This document shows positions 8,907-18,900 of a stretch of DNA of 64,000 nt, in pieces; the first letter of the stretch is position 1; each line of letters begins with the position of its first letter. Both the position numbers and the translations under genes were made by a program. The notes under the pieces are model-generated. The model had not been told where the DNA came from. It was given only the letters and a program-made list of their open reading frames with translations, and searched no databases. The stretch is taken from positions 42,906 through 106,905 of the forward strand of contig DATKQG010000087.1 of assembly GCA_035532835.1 (NCBI GenBank). Direction: 5' to 3'. This DNA comes from Candidatus Dormiibacterota bacterium (lineage in GTDB: Bacteria; Vulcanimicrobiota; Vulcanimicrobiia; Vulcanimicrobiales; Vulcanimicrobiaceae).

Positions 8907-11144
8907 ATGGCACGCGTGCGCCGTAAGGGCAATGCGAAGAAGATTAACCTTGAGATCGTCGGCATTACCGCGATCGGACTAGCGGTTCTCCTCGGTATCG
9001 CTCTAGCGGTGCCGCAGCATGCGGGCAACGTCGGCCACGCGACGGCGTGGGCGTTGCGCCACTTGTTTGGAGGGGGAGCTCCGCTTTTCCCGGTGCTGGC
9101 GGCACTCTTTGGGACGATCGTCTTCCTCGAAATCAACGTTCCCAAGATGATCGTGGGGCTCGGTAGCGCCGCGCTCGCCTATTTCCTTATGCTCGAAGCG
9201 GGACTGGCGGCAGCCGGCGCGACGCGCGGCGGCGTGGTGGGCGGGGAGATCTGGTGGGCCCTGGTCTCGCTGGTGGGCCCGAGCGGCGGCTGGGTCGTGC
9301 TCGCGGTGGCGGCGCTCAGCCTCACCCTGTACTTAACGAACGCCAGTTTGAAAAAGGCGATCGGCTGGGTCTTGCTGCTGATCGGTCGCATCAAGCCGCC
9401 CCCGATGCCCAAGCTCCCCAAGTTCACGATCGCGATGCCAGGAGGGCACGAGACCCTCCGCGATGCCTTCGCCCTTCCCAAGCCGGAGCCCAAGAAAACC
9501 AAGCCCCCGGTTTTCGACGTTCAGGATCTATCCGAGGCGGAGTTGGAAGACGATCTCGACGATGAGGACGGCTACGAGGATGAGCCGGTCGTCGCAACCT
9601 CGGTCGTTCGCCCCCCGGCGGCCGTTCCGGCCGTGACGGCGCCGCCCGTGCGGCCGCCGATCGTTAGCGGCGATTACGAGCCCGCGCAGCACGAACGGGT
9701 CTACCGGCTGCCGGACCTTGCGCTCTTCGACCCGCCCCAGGCGCAGGTCGTAGACGACTCCAATCGCGCGCACGTCCTCGAAGACACGCTGGCGAGTTTC
9801 GGCGTGGGTGCGCGGGTCGCGCACATCGAGCGCGGCCCCTCGATCACGCGTTACGAACTCAAGCCCGAACGCGGCGTCAAAATCTCCAAGATCGCGTCGT
9901 TGGCCGACGATCTGGCGCTGGCGCTCGCCGCCACCAGCGTGCGGATCGAAGCCCCGATTCCCGGGAAGTCGGCGGTCGGGATCGAGGTGCCCAATACCAC
10001 TGTTTCGGTAGTCGCGATCCGCGAAATTCTCGAGGCGCTGCCCAACCGCGGCGTCGTTCCGCCGCTATGGATGGCGCTGGGCAAGGATATTACGGGCCGC
10101 CCCGTGTTCGGCGATCTCGGCAAGATGCCGCATCTGCTCGTCGCCGGCGCGACCGGCTCCGGCAAATCGGTATGTCTGAACACGATTATCGCCTCGCTAC
10201 TCGTGAGCGCAACACCCGACCAAGTGCAGATGCTCATGATCGATCCGAAGCGCGTGGAACTCACGGTCTATAACGGCATCCCGCATCTGATCAAGGACGT
10301 CATTACCGATCCGCGCATGGCGGCCGGCGCGCTCTTCGAGATGACCAAGGAGATGGATTCCCGTTACGAACGATTTGCCAAGGCCGGCGTGCGTAAGATC
10401 GAAGAATACAACGCGAAGTTTCCCAATGAGAAATTGCCTTACGTCGTGATCGTCATCGACGAACTCGCGGACTTGATGTTGGTTGCTCCGGCGAAGGTCG
10501 AGACCACGATCATGCGACTCGCGCAACTCGCGCGCGCGACCGGCATCCATCTGATCGTCGCGACGCAGCGTCCATCGGTCGACGTTATCACCGGTTTGAT
10601 CAAAGCGAACATTCCGTCGCGGATCGCATTCGCCGTGAGTTCGCAGGTGGATTCACGCACGATTTTGGACATGGCCGGCGCGGAGCGACTGCTCGGCCGC
10701 GGCGACATGCTCTATCTGCCGATCGATGCTCCCAAACCCGTCCGCTCGCAAGGCGCGCTCATCACCGGAAGCGAGGTCAATCGCCTCGTGGAGTTCTGGG
10801 CGCGTCAGGCCCGGCCCGAGAACCTGCTCGACGTCGACGTCGTGCCGGTGAGCGACGATGACGAAAAGGGTCGTAAAGATGCCGATCCCCTGTGCTACGA
10901 AGCGGCAAAGTTCATCATCGAGAGCAATTACGCATCGACGGCCGCGCTGCAATCGCAATTCTCGATCGGACACCCTCGCGCGGTGCGCGTGATGAAGCAA
11001 CTGGAAGACTTCAAGATCGTCGGGCCCCACGAAGGCACCAAGCCGCGCAAGATCATCATCGGGCTCTCCGAGCTCGAGATCATCGCGCCGCGGTTAGGGA
11101 AAGGCGAGGATGAGCAGCAGTCCCTCTTCGACGACGCCTCCTAA
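8907..11144 (+). CDS. ftsK: DNA translocase FtsK/SpoIIIE
   Basis: A 745-residue FtsK-type motor that pumps chromosomal DNA through the division septum. Residues ~15-150 hold about four membrane helices. Residues ~180-265 form an acidic/Pro-rich linker that is short for the family. The motor follows, with Walker A GATGSGKSV near residue 415, Walker B VIVIDELADLM near 515, and ATQRPSVDVITGLIKANIPSR. A C-terminal gamma winged helix (about 660-730; SNYASTAALQSQFSIGHPRA) should read polar KOPS-like sequences. The PAP2 gene starts inside the last 35 bases, so the two are translationally coupled. Confidence 0.97.
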   Translation: MARVRRKGNAKKINLEIVGITAIGLAVLLGIALAVPQHAGNVGHATAWALRHLFGGGAPLFPVLAALFGTIVFLEINVPKMIVGLGSAALAYFLMLEAGLAAAGATRGGVVGGEIWWALVSLVGPSGGWVVLAVAALSLTLYLTNASLKKAIGWVLLLIGRIKPPPMPKLPKFTIAMPGGHETLRDAFALPKPEPKKTKPPVFDVQDLSEAELEDDLDDEDGYEDEPVVATSVVRPPAAVPAVTAPPVRPPIVSGDYEPAQHERVYRLPDLALFDPPQAQVVDDSNRAHVLEDTLASFGVGARVAHIERGPSITRYELKPERGVKISKIASLADDLALALAATSVRIEAPIPGKSAVGIEVPNTTVSVVAIREILEALPNRGVVPPLWMALGKDITGRPVFGDLGKMPHLLVAGATGSGKSVCLNTIIASLLVSATPDQVQMLMIDPKRVELTVYNGIPHLIKDVITDPRMAAGALFEMTKEMDSRYERFAKAGVRKIEEYNAKFPNEKLPYVVIVIDELADLMLVAPAKVETTIMRLAQLARATGIHLIVATQRPSVDVITGLIKANIPSRIAFAVSSQVDSRTILDMAGAERLLGRGDMLYLPIDAPKPVRSQGALITGSEVNRLVEFWARQARPENLLDVDVVPVSDDDEKGRKDADPLCYEAAKFIIESNYASTAALQSQFSIGHPRAVRVMKQLEDFKIVGPHEGTKPRKIIIGLSELEIIAPRLGKGEDEQQSLFDDAS

Positions 11145-11763
11145 CCGGCGGCTCGCTGCGGCAGCGATCGCGCTCGGGTCGTTCTCGCTGGTGCTTGGCC
11201 TGGGTTGGTACGTCACCGCTTACGGCGAACCGCTATGGCTGGTAGCCTTCGAACGGGCGGTCGTCGGGCACGGCGCGCGAGCGGCCTGGGCCGTGACGCA
11301 ACTCTGCTATCCGTACGTGCTGGGTCCGCTCGGCATCGCGCTGCTCGTGGTTGCCTGGCGCTTCCCGGAATGGCGCGCGCGCGTGGCCTTTAGCCTGATC
11401 CTGCTACTGCTCTGTTGGCGCGGCACCGATCTCTTGCAGCATCTCTATGCGCGGCCGCGCCGTTTAGACTGGGTGATCCATCATGAAACCTCGTTCTCGT
11501 TCCCAAGCTCCCACGCGGCCATCTCGCTGGGCTTCTACGGGTTGTGGTCGGCGTTTATCGGCAAAAGCCGCCTGCCGGGCCGGGGCATCCTGAGCGCGTT
11601 GCTCGCGGTCGTCGTGGTGGCCGTCTATTGGTCCCGGCTTGCGTTAGGGGCTCACTATGTGACGGATTTGGTCGCCGGTGGGTTTCTGGCGGTTGCGCTC
11701 GTATCGGCAGGGGTCGCGGCGGTGCCGATAAAGGTCTTTGGCTCCCCTACCGCAGCACCGTAG
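11110..11763 (+). CDS. PAP2-family phosphatase
   Basis: A 217-residue membrane protein with about five or six helices and the PAP2/phosphatidic acid phosphatase signature. The parts visible are RPRRLDW, PSSHAAISLGFYG and SRLALGAHYVTDLVAG, giving the SRxxxxxHxxxD catalytic block. Enzymes of this type dephosphorylate undecaprenyl diphosphate or phosphatidate at the membrane. Undecaprenyl-diphosphatase is plausible in a diderm but not provable here. ATG 11110 overlaps ftsK. The gene ends just before an intrinsic terminator. Confidence 0.85.
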   Translation: MSSSPSSTTPPNRRLAAAAIALGSFSLVLGLGWYVTAYGEPLWLVAFERAVVGHGARAAWAVTQLCYPYVLGPLGIALLVVAWRFPEWRARVAFSLILLLLCWRGTDLLQHLYARPRRLDWVIHHETSFSFPSSHAAISLGFYGLWSAFIGKSRLPGRGILSALLAVVVVAVYWSRLALGAHYVTDLVAGGFLAVALVSAGVAAVPIKVFGSPTAAP

Positions 11764-11772
11764 AGTAGGGGG

Positions 11773-11796
11773 AACCGCGTACCGCGGTTGTTTTTT
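11773..11796 (+). terminator. Short intrinsic terminator or attenuator before mqnE
   Basis: A 7-bp stem (11773-11779 with 11783-11789) has a 3-nt loop and is followed by six T's at 11791-11796. It ends the ftsK-PAP2 transcript. It lies only about 20 nt upstream of the mqnE start, so it could also act as a leader attenuator. Confidence 0.7.
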
Positions 11797-11817
11797 AAGG
11801 AAGGCGAAGAGAAAGCT

Positions 11818-12957
11818 GTGGGATATGCGATGGATCCGGCACTCGTCGAGATCGAGCGCAAAGTCGAGGCGGGCGTTTCGCTCGGCATGGACGACGGGCT
11901 GGCGCTGTATCGGACGGCCGATTTGCATAATCTCGGGCGCATCGCGCGTGCGCAGAAAGAACGCAAGAGCGGAAAGAACGTCTTTTACGTCCTCAACCGA
12001 TATATCAACTCGACGAACGTGTGCTACGCGAATTGCAAGTTCTGTTCGTTCGCGGCCGATGAGTTCAAAGAAAAAGACCGCGTCTTTCGCATGACCGCGG
12101 ACCAAGTTTTCGAAAAGGCGCTGGAGACGGGGACGAACTTCAACCAGCTCCATATCGTCGGCGGCCACGACCCGCGCCAGCTTTCGCTCGACTATTGGCT
12201 CCCCCTCATGCGGCGATTCAAAGACGCGCTGCCGCACGTACAGCTTTCGCTATTCACAGCCGCCGAAATCGACTATATGGCCAAGCGCCATCGGATGAGT
12301 TATCCGGAGATCATCGCCCAACTCAAAGAGGCGGGCCTGGACAACGTGAACGGCGGCGGAGCCGAGATCTTCGCCGAAGAGACGCGCGCTAAAATCTGCG
12401 CGAACAAAGTCAATAGCGAGAACTGGCTCGAAATTCACGAAGAGCTCCATCGCCAGGGTGTGGCCAGTAACGCGACGATGCTCTACGGACATATCGAATC
12501 GCTCGAGGATCGCGTCGATCACCTGCTGCGTTTGCGCGCCTCGCAGGAGCGCTCGCCCGGTTTCAACGCGTTCATCCCGCTGGCGTTCCATCCCGACGGC
12601 AACGAGCTCAACGATTGCGGGTGGACCGGCGGCTTGGACGACATTCGCACCTTCGCGGTCGCACGGCTGATGCTCGATAACTTCGATCACATCAAAGCTT
12701 ACTGGATGATTCAAGGCATCAAGATCTGCCAGGTGGCGCTGGAGTTCGGCGCCGACGATATGGACGGCACGCACGGATCGACGGATGAAGAGATGATCTA
12801 TCATTCCGCGGGGACGCAGTCCGGCCAATACGTTGACGATCGCGAGTTCCGCCGCCTGATCGAAGCGGTCGGCTATACGCCGGTACGACGCAACTCCACG
12901 TACGACGAGTTTCCCTACGATTGGTCGCCCGTCGAGCAAGAGCTGATCCATGCGTAA
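11818..12957 (+). CDS. mqnE: Aminodeoxyfutalosine synthase, radical SAM
   Basis: This radical-SAM enzyme joins the MqnA product (3-[(1-carboxyvinyl)oxy]benzoate) to SAM to make aminodeoxyfutalosine, the second step of futalosine menaquinone synthesis. The Fe-S motif is CYANCKFCSF (CxxxCxxC, about residues 70-77). Family blocks GGHDPRQ, NGGGAEIFAEETR and the late DGTHGSTDEEMIYHSAG are all present. I prefer GTG 11818, preceded by GAAGAG; ATG 11830 is an alternative. A TTG at 11788 would read through the terminator T-run. It is first in an mqnE-mqnA-mqnC operon. An mqnC assignment is excluded because that gene follows separately. Confidence 0.95.
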   Translation: MGYAMDPALVEIERKVEAGVSLGMDDGLALYRTADLHNLGRIARAQKERKSGKNVFYVLNRYINSTNVCYANCKFCSFAADEFKEKDRVFRMTADQVFEKALETGTNFNQLHIVGGHDPRQLSLDYWLPLMRRFKDALPHVQLSLFTAAEIDYMAKRHRMSYPEIIAQLKEAGLDNVNGGGAEIFAEETRAKICANKVNSENWLEIHEELHRQGVASNATMLYGHIESLEDRVDHLLRLRASQERSPGFNAFIPLAFHPDGNELNDCGWTGGLDDIRTFAVARLMLDNFDHIKAYWMIQGIKICQVALEFGADDMDGTHGSTDEEMIYHSAGTQSGQYVDDREFRRLIEAVGYTPVRRNSTYDEFPYDWSPVEQELIHA

Positions 12958-12978
12958 CGCCGTCCCTCGCGGTGGCGC

Positions 12979-13815
12979 GTGAGCTTGCGGTGCGGACGCA
13001 TCCGCTACACCAACGACCTCCCGGTCTACGCGGCCTTTGACGCCGGGGCGATCGCCTACCCCGGCACGCTGCATGCGGACGTTCCGGCCCGTCTTAACGC
13101 GATGCTTCTAGGTGGCGAGCTCGATCTGAGCCCGATCAGCGCCTTCGCTTGGGCGAAGCACGCGGAGGAACTCGTGCTGTTGCCGGACCTCTGCATCGGC
13201 GCTCGGGACGAAGTCGTTTCGGTCGTGCTGGTATCGCAGACGCCGCCGGCGTTGCTCGACGGCGTCGAGATCGCGGTCACGCAGGAATCCGAGAGCGGCC
13301 GCAATCTCCTGCGCGTTTTGTTGGAGCGGCGGTACGGCGTGCAGCCGAAATACGTCGACCACGCCGAGCCGATTGCGTGCGCGGAACAAGGCCGTCCGGC
13401 GCTGCTGATCGGCGATACCGCCATCGACGCGCTGTTGCGGTTTCAGCCGGAGCACGTGTACGATCTCGGCACGTTATGGCACGAGTGGACCTCGCAGCAG
13501 ACGGTCTTTGCCGTATGGGCCGCGCGGCGCGACGCCTACGAGCTCGATCCCGAAGCGGTGCGCGCCTGCATGCACGCGCTGACGGACGCTTACACGTGGT
13601 CGCGCGCGAACGTGGAGTATGTCGTCCGAGAAGCGCAGCGGACGTTCGCTCGTCCCGAGGGCTTTTACGAGCGGTACTACGGGAAACTCAATTTCACGTT
13701 TCATTCGGCCGCGCAGAGCGGTCTAGCGGCGTATTGCCGCGAGCTTTTTGCGATCGGCGCGATTCCGCGCGTCCCGTCAACACTTCCGGAGGTCATCGGT
13801 GTCGTCTCTCGCTAG
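12979..13815 (+). CDS. mqnA: Chorismate dehydratase
   Basis: A 278-residue periplasmic-binding-protein-fold enzyme. It converts chorismate to 3-[(1-carboxyvinyl)oxy]benzoate, the entry step of the futalosine pathway. Family features are the N-terminal RIRYTNDLPVYAAF, the pocket LDLSPISAFAWAKH, and TQESESGRNLLRVLL. GTG 12979 is the only start close to the family N-terminus. The last 17 bases overlap mqnC, implying coupled translation. Confidence 0.93.
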   Translation: MSLRCGRIRYTNDLPVYAAFDAGAIAYPGTLHADVPARLNAMLLGGELDLSPISAFAWAKHAEELVLLPDLCIGARDEVVSVVLVSQTPPALLDGVEIAVTQESESGRNLLRVLLERRYGVQPKYVDHAEPIACAEQGRPALLIGDTAIDALLRFQPEHVYDLGTLWHEWTSQQTVFAVWAARRDAYELDPEAVRACMHALTDAYTWSRANVEYVVREAQRTFARPEGFYERYYGKLNFTFHSAAQSGLAAYCRELFAIGAIPRVPSTLPEVIGVVSR

Positions 13816-14884
13816 CTTGCTCGACAGAGCCGCCGGGGGCGGACGCCTCTCGTACGATGAAGGCGTTCGTCTGTATAACGAGGCGGATCTCCACGATCTT
13901 GGGATGGCCGCTCACGCTCGCCGGATGCAGTTGCATCCGACCGACGTCGTTACGTATGTGATCGATACGACGATCAACTACACCAACGTCTGCAACGTGC
14001 ATTGCACGTTTTGCGCGTTCTTTCGGCCGGAAAAACATGCCGAAGGCTACACGATGTCGCACGACGACGTGATCGGCCGGGTCAAGTTTGCAGCCGACCA
14101 GGGCGCGACGCAAATCATGATCCAGGGCGGCGTGAACCCGGAGTTGGGCATCGCGTGGTTCGAACGGCTCTTCAATCGCGTGCGCAGCGAGTATCCGAAC
14201 GTCGATATCCACTCGCTCTCCGTTTCGGAAGTGATCGGGCTTTCACGCGTGGAGAATCTGCCGGTTCGCGAGATATTGCTACGCCTCAAAGATGCCGGGA
14301 TGAAATCGCTGCCGGGCGCCGGCGCCGAGATTCTGGTCGAACGCGTTCGCAAGCGCATCTCGGCCCGCAAGGTGAAGCCGGACGAATGGCTCGGCGTCAT
14401 GCGCGAGGCGCAACTGCTGGGTATGCCGACGACGGCGACGATGATGTTCGGCTCGATCGAAACCAACGAAGAGCGTATCGAGCACATGCAGGTGTTGCGC
14501 GACTTACAGGACGAGACCGGCGGCTTCACCGCATTCATTCCGTGGTATTACGTGCCGTTCAAAACCCCGCTACGCGGCAAGGAATCGACGGGCTTGGAGT
14601 ACTTGCGGGTCTTGGCCGTATCGCGACTCTACATGGATAATTTTCCGCATTTGCAGGCTTCGTGGCTGACGCCGGGCTTGAAGATGGGCCAACTCGCCCT
14701 ATTCTACGGCTGCGACGATATGGGCGGCACGATTCTCGAGGAGCAGGTCGTTCACGACGCGGGCTCCACCAACGTCGCGACGCGAAGCGATCTGGAAAAT
14801 GCGGTTATCGGAGCCGGCTTCCGGCCCGTGATCCGCGATACGTATTGGAACGTGCGGGCCGACATGGCTTTAGCGACGGCCTAG
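13799..14884 (+). CDS. mqnC: Cyclic dehypoxanthinyl futalosine synthase, radical SAM
   Basis: A 361-residue radical-SAM enzyme that cyclises dehypoxanthinyl futalosine, a later step of the pathway. The cluster motif is CNVHCTFCAFF, and other blocks are MIQGGVNPELGI, LPGAGAEILVERVR and PWYYVPFKTPL. The start is GTG 13799, set by a perfect GGAGG (13788-13792) with 6-nt spacing; reading from 13748 would add residues in the mqnA overlap. MqnB (futalosine hydrolase) and MqnD are not in the window. Its stop codon lies within a hairpin. Confidence 0.95.
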   Translation: MSSLASLLDRAAGGGRLSYDEGVRLYNEADLHDLGMAAHARRMQLHPTDVVTYVIDTTINYTNVCNVHCTFCAFFRPEKHAEGYTMSHDDVIGRVKFAADQGATQIMIQGGVNPELGIAWFERLFNRVRSEYPNVDIHSLSVSEVIGLSRVENLPVREILLRLKDAGMKSLPGAGAEILVERVRKRISARKVKPDEWLGVMREAQLLGMPTTATMMFGSIETNEERIEHMQVLRDLQDETGGFTAFIPWYYVPFKTPLRGKESTGLEYLRVLAVSRLYMDNFPHLQASWLTPGLKMGQLALFYGCDDMGGTILEEQVVHDAGSTNVATRSDLENAVIGAGFRPVIRDTYWNVRADMALATA

Positions 14885-14905
14885 GAGCCCGACAGGCTCC
14901 TAGGC
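14879..14905. terminator. Hairpin between convergent genes
   Basis: A perfect 11-bp inverted repeat (14879-14889 and 14895-14905) has a 5-nt loop and spans the stop codon of mqnC and the end of the convergent PAS gene. It has no T-run, so intrinsic termination is uncertain. Confidence 0.5.
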
Positions 14906-16813
14906 TATCAAATTACGCTTTGCGATCGCTTCGAGAAAGAGCCGTAACGCGGTCGTCATGTCGGTCGAGAGCGGGAGGTTCCACGTCACGCGAATGCGGA
15001 TCGTGCCCCTCGGTACGAGCACCCCGCCGGCGCTAAGGAACTCTGCCACTTGAGGCTCCACGCCTATGACGACGTCGGATCCGAACGGCATGAGATCGAC
15101 ATATTCGAAAGCGACCTGCGCGCGCCACTCTGCTTCGAGGATCGTTGCAAGCGCGTCCATCCGATCGGCTAGGGCATGATATCCGAGCAGTTCGTCGGCG
15201 AGCGCGATCGCGAAGAGCATGGGATGATTCGTGCCGGCTGCGCGCGTGCGCACCCCGGGCACGTGCTGGATCGCGGTGACCGACGCTAGCGCTCCGGTAT
15301 CGTCGAGGGTGGGCCGCACCTCTAAGGATACCCACGCACCCGGTTCCTCGTCGGTCTGCACGAACATCATCCGCTGCACCGAGATGCCCTGTTCCAGACG
15401 ATGCCACAGCACGAGCATCTCGTGCGACGGGTCGCCCGCGCCCAGAAGCGTCGTCGACAGATACCTGCCCTGTTCCATCGCCGCGCGATTTTGGTAGCTG
15501 ATCTCGAGTTCGTACGGAGGAACGACCTCATAGATCACGACCGGTTCATCAGCCGAATCTAACGCCTGCGCGAATTGGGCGCTCTGCCGATACTCTTGCT
15601 TGCGTGCCGTGATGTCGCGACCGGTGAAGAGCCAGTACGTCGGCTCGCCGCGTTCGTCTCGCAATGCCCTGGCAGTGAAGCTACTCCAGATCCGTTCGCC
15701 GTCGCCTCGCCTGAAGGCCACTTCGTTCGCGATCGGAAGGTAGTGTTCGAGCTTGTGATCCATCGAGCGCAGCGTGCGCAGTTCGGTCAATTCACTCACG
15801 AGACGGTGCGTCGGCTGCCCGATCAAATCACCGCTGGGTCGCTGTAAAAACGCGCTCATGGACCCGTTGACGTAGCGAATGTATGGGCCGCCCTCGCTCG
15901 GTCGCGTAGCATCGGTAATTAACACGAGATCGGACGTATCGGCGATCACCGATTCGAACAAACGGGTGATTTGGGTGCGGCCTCGCCGTTCTGTAATATC
16001 TTCGGTCACGAGGATATAGTGCGGCTCTTCACCGGGGCGACTCTCAAGGCGCGAACAGCAGACATTCAACAAGTACGTCGCGCCTTTAGCGCCTTGATAC
16101 TCGGTCTCGAACGGCGTTTCGTCGTTATCTCGCATATGTCGGGCGATACGACGGGAGAATTCAAGGTTGGGTTCTCGATCGAATACACCGGGAAAGCCGC
16201 TGAGAAATTGCCCGCGCGAGATGCCGGATCGCCCGACGATTGCGTTGTTGACATAGAGGAAACGGGGCAGAGTACCATCGGAGTTGAGGCTGCAGACCGC
16301 GATGCCGCTCTGGGCCGCATCGACCGCGCGCTCGAGGATCTCGATCTGCTCGGTTCGTCCTTCCGGAGTGCTGCGCTGCTGAGCGATGACGGCGGCGATC
16401 GCGGCCCCGTCGCGAAGAATCGGCTCGATCTGCGCCCCGTCCTCGCGTGCGATCCGATCGAGCAGAGCGAGCGTTCCGAGCACGGCGCCATCGGGAGAGC
16501 GAATCGGGGCGGTCGCGATAAAGCGAAGCTGTTCCGGGCCATGCACGAGAGACGATGTCGAAAATGTGTCGTCGTGCTCGGGATCGTCCACGATCGTGAG
16601 CGCCGGGACGGCGAGACTTCTGAGATCGAACCCGACAGCGTCGTGCAACCCGATGCTGTGGGCAAGCCACGGATTGCCCGCTTTCCAGAAGATCACCGTG
16701 GCAGCCGGGACGTCCGCCCTAGCGATCAGGAGTGCCAGCAGAGCATCCGCCGCATCGGCGCTGGGAGGCTCGGGCGGCGTTCGTTGAACCGCGTAAGAGG
16801 AAAAAACCGTCAT
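14900..16813 (-). CDS. GAF/multi-PAS sensor protein without a recognisable output domain
   Basis: A 637-residue soluble protein. Residues ~20-150 are GAF-like (TAPIRSPDGAVLGTLALLDR). At least two PAS/PAC modules follow: about 160-290, ending ILVTEDITERRGR, and about 292-415, ending WLFTGRDITARKQ. A third divergent PAS spans about 415-515. The last ~115 residues (NHPMLFAIALADELLGYH and on) match nothing I recognise. No H-box, HATPase, GGDEF, EAL or HTH is visible. It may signal through protein contact, or the C-terminus may be a novel output. It is followed on the same strand by no coupled gene. Confidence 0.75.
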   Translation of the reverse strand: MTVFSSYAVQRTPPEPPSADAADALLALLIARADVPAATVIFWKAGNPWLAHSIGLHDAVGFDLRSLAVPALTIVDDPEHDDTFSTSSLVHGPEQLRFIATAPIRSPDGAVLGTLALLDRIAREDGAQIEPILRDGAAIAAVIAQQRSTPEGRTEQIEILERAVDAAQSGIAVCSLNSDGTLPRFLYVNNAIVGRSGISRGQFLSGFPGVFDREPNLEFSRRIARHMRDNDETPFETEYQGAKGATYLLNVCCSRLESRPGEEPHYILVTEDITERRGRTQITRLFESVIADTSDLVLITDATRPSEGGPYIRYVNGSMSAFLQRPSGDLIGQPTHRLVSELTELRTLRSMDHKLEHYLPIANEVAFRRGDGERIWSSFTARALRDERGEPTYWLFTGRDITARKQEYRQSAQFAQALDSADEPVVIYEVVPPYELEISYQNRAAMEQGRYLSTTLLGAGDPSHEMLVLWHRLEQGISVQRMMFVQTDEEPGAWVSLEVRPTLDDTGALASVTAIQHVPGVRTRAAGTNHPMLFAIALADELLGYHALADRMDALATILEAEWRAQVAFEYVDLMPFGSDVVIGVEPQVAEFLSAGGVLVPRGTIRIRVTWNLPLSTDMTTALRLFLEAIAKRNLIA

Positions 16814-16881
16814 ATCGATAGTGTGTGCTCCCCGTCGAACCCAACCTACCCGCTTCGGCTCGGTTCCAAAAGCGGCAGCCG

Positions 16882-17961
16882 CTAGGTTATATGCGCGATC
16901 GTCGCCGCCCCCAAGACTTCGTCGCCGTCGCGTTCGAAAAGTGCCACCAATTGTCCGGGGGTCACCGCGCGGACCGGCTTGTCGAATCGCACCTGGAGGT
17001 TCCCGGTTCGATCGATGCTGGCGAGCGCCGGAGCCGGCACCGCTCGATAGCGAACCATCACGTCGACCGGCCTCGGTTGCTCGCCCAAGAGATCCGGGCG
17101 TAAGAGATTGACTTCCGTCGCCTCCAACCCATCCGCCAGAAGCTCGTCGTGGGTCCCGATGGTGATGGTGTTCGTCGCGGCGTCGATACGGGTGACATAT
17201 CGCGGCCCGGCGTTGCTCGCAGGGAGTTTGGCACGCTGCCCGACTGTGTACTGCGCGATCCCGGCGTGCGTGCCGCGGACGGTCCCATCGGACGCGACGA
17301 TCGTTCCGGGTGCGTTGATACCCGGGCGAACGCGCTCCAGGACCGCGCGATAATCGCCGCCTTCGACAAAACAGATGTCCTGCGACTCGGTCTTATCGTG
17401 GATCGCGAGCCCGAGCCGCTGCGCGTGCGAACGGGTCGTCGCTTTGTCCCAATCGCAGAGCGGAAGAAGGAGCCGGGAGAGTTGCGCGGGCGTCAGTTGC
17501 GCTAAAGCGTAGGCCTGGTCTTTCGCATGCGGGTTGCGGAACAGATGCGTGCCGTCTTCGCGATGCTCGACCCGTGCGTAGTGTCCGGTTGCGATGTACG
17601 TCGCACCGAGCTTGTCGGCATACGCTCCCAGCGTCCCCAGTTTGACGAAGTTGTTGCACGAGACGCATGGGTTGGGCGTGCGTCCCTGCGCGTAGTCGTC
17701 GGCGAAACGCTCGATGACGTTCCGGCGGAACGTCTCCTCGAAATTCAGGACGTAGTGCGGGATGTCCAGCGTCGCGGCGGTGCGCCGGGCGTCGTCGAAG
17801 TCATCGATGCCGCAGCAGCTTTTCGCGTGCGGCGCTCGAGTGGGTGAGTACATCTTCATCGTTACGCCGATCACGTCGTAGCCGGCTTCAACCAGAAGGC
17901 CGGCCGCAACCGCTGAATCGACGCCGCCGCTCATTGCGGCGATCACGCGGGGTTTCTGCAT
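16882..17961 (-). CDS. mnmA: tRNA 2-thiouridylase MnmA
   Basis: A 359-residue enzyme that adds sulfur to U34 of Lys, Glu and Gln tRNAs. It has the PP-loop MSGGVDSAV at the N-terminus, the catalytic Cys in [13 protein letters not shown], and the second Cys in [12 protein letters not shown]. The C-terminal beta-barrel is present ([14 protein letters not shown], then [10 protein letters not shown]). ATG 17961 is chosen because [13 protein letters not shown] is the family start; the 31 upstream codons are not homologous-looking. It is divergent from the RodZ-like gene, 59 bp away. Confidence 0.95.
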   Translation of the reverse strand: MQKPRVIAAMSGGVDSAVAAGLLVEAGYDVIGVTMKMYSPTRAPHAKSCCGIDDFDDARRTAATLDIPHYVLNFEETFRRNVIERFADDYAQGRTPNPCVSCNNFVKLGTLGAYADKLGATYIATGHYARVEHREDGTHLFRNPHAKDQAYALAQLTPAQLSRLLLPLCDWDKATTRSHAQRLGLAIHDKTESQDICFVEGGDYRAVLERVRPGINAPGTIVASDGTVRGTHAGIAQYTVGQRAKLPASNAGPRYVTRIDAATNTITIGTHDELLADGLEATEVNLLRPDLLGEQPRPVDVMVRYRAVPAPALASIDRTGNLQVRFDKPVRAVTPGQLVALFERDGDEVLGAATIAHIT

Positions 17962-18020
17962 GCTCGTTGGATTCCTAAGTGCACAGGATAACAGGAGAAA
18001 GGAACTAACACAAAGCCCCA

Positions 18021-18857
18021 ATGCCAGCGTTGGGCGAGCGGTTTCGCGCCGCACGTGAGGCTCGAGGCCTCTCCCTTTCCGATGTCTCCGAGCAGATTCG
18101 TATTCGCTCGGTCTATCTTGCTGCCATTGAGGACGAGAACTGGGTGGCGATCGGCGCCCCCGTATACATCCGCGGCTTCCTCAAAACCTACGCGCGGTTC
18201 TTAGGCCTCGACGCCGACGAGATCGTCGCGAGTTTCACCGATCGGCCGATTCCGCCGGCCGTCGAATCGCACGAACCCCCGAGCCGTCCTTCCCGGCAAC
18301 CCTTGCCGCCTCCGGCCGAGGCTGAGCCACCGCCGCGAAACCTCACCCCCGTTCTGTGGCTGGCCGCCTTGGTTGCCGTGGCGTTGATCGCCTTCGTCGT
18401 CTACAACGAGTTAACGATCGGGACCAAGAGCCCCGCCCCGGTGACGGCCCAATCGTCGGCAGCCCCGAGCTCCGCCGCTTCCAGCCTGCCGGTTGCTTTG
18501 CCGAGCCCGGTCGCTTCGGAGACTCCGATCGCTTCGCAGGCGGGCGGCACGCCGAGCCCCGGGGCGTCGCCGAGCTCAGCACCCTCGTCGAGCCCCGTGC
18601 CCTCGTCGAGCCCGGGGAGCGGTGGCCCCAATACCGTCCAGGTCGTCCTCTCGGCTCCCTCGTGGGTGCGGGTGACGGTTGACGGAAATGTTAGCATGGA
18701 GGGTACGTTTCCGGCCGGGACGTCTCGGCTCTTCCACGGTAAGACGGCTCGCCTGCGCATCGGAAATGCGGGCGGCGTCAGCGTCTACGTCGATGGAAAG
18801 GGCCTGGGAAAGCTGGGCGCCGACGGAAGCGTCGTCGAACGTACGTTTTCGTTATAG
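18021..18857 (+). CDS. RodZ-like HTH membrane protein
   Basis: A 278-residue protein with the RodZ layout. A cytoplasmic HTH (about residues 1-75; [21 protein letters not shown]) contains [17 protein letters not shown]. One membrane helix follows at about 112-130 ([19 protein letters not shown]). Next is a Ser/Pro/Ala linker, then a C-terminal DUF4115 beta-domain (about 205-278; [12 protein letters not shown]). RodZ couples MreB to the cell envelope in rod-shape control. Whether this protein does so is inferred from layout. It heads a run of closely spaced plus-strand genes. Confidence 0.85.
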   Translation: MPALGERFRAAREARGLSLSDVSEQIRIRSVYLAAIEDENWVAIGAPVYIRGFLKTYARFLGLDADEIVASFTDRPIPPAVESHEPPSRPSRQPLPPPAEAEPPPRNLTPVLWLAALVAVALIAFVVYNELTIGTKSPAPVTAQSSAAPSSAASSLPVALPSPVASETPIASQAGGTPSPGASPSSAPSSSPVPSSSPGSGGPNTVQVVLSAPSWVRVTVDGNVSMEGTFPAGTSRLFHGKTARLRIGNAGGVSVYVDGKGLGKLGADGSVVERTFSL

Positions 18858-18900
18858 CGTCGCAAGACGTCAGCTGACTGCATCATCCGGAGGAGAAATC

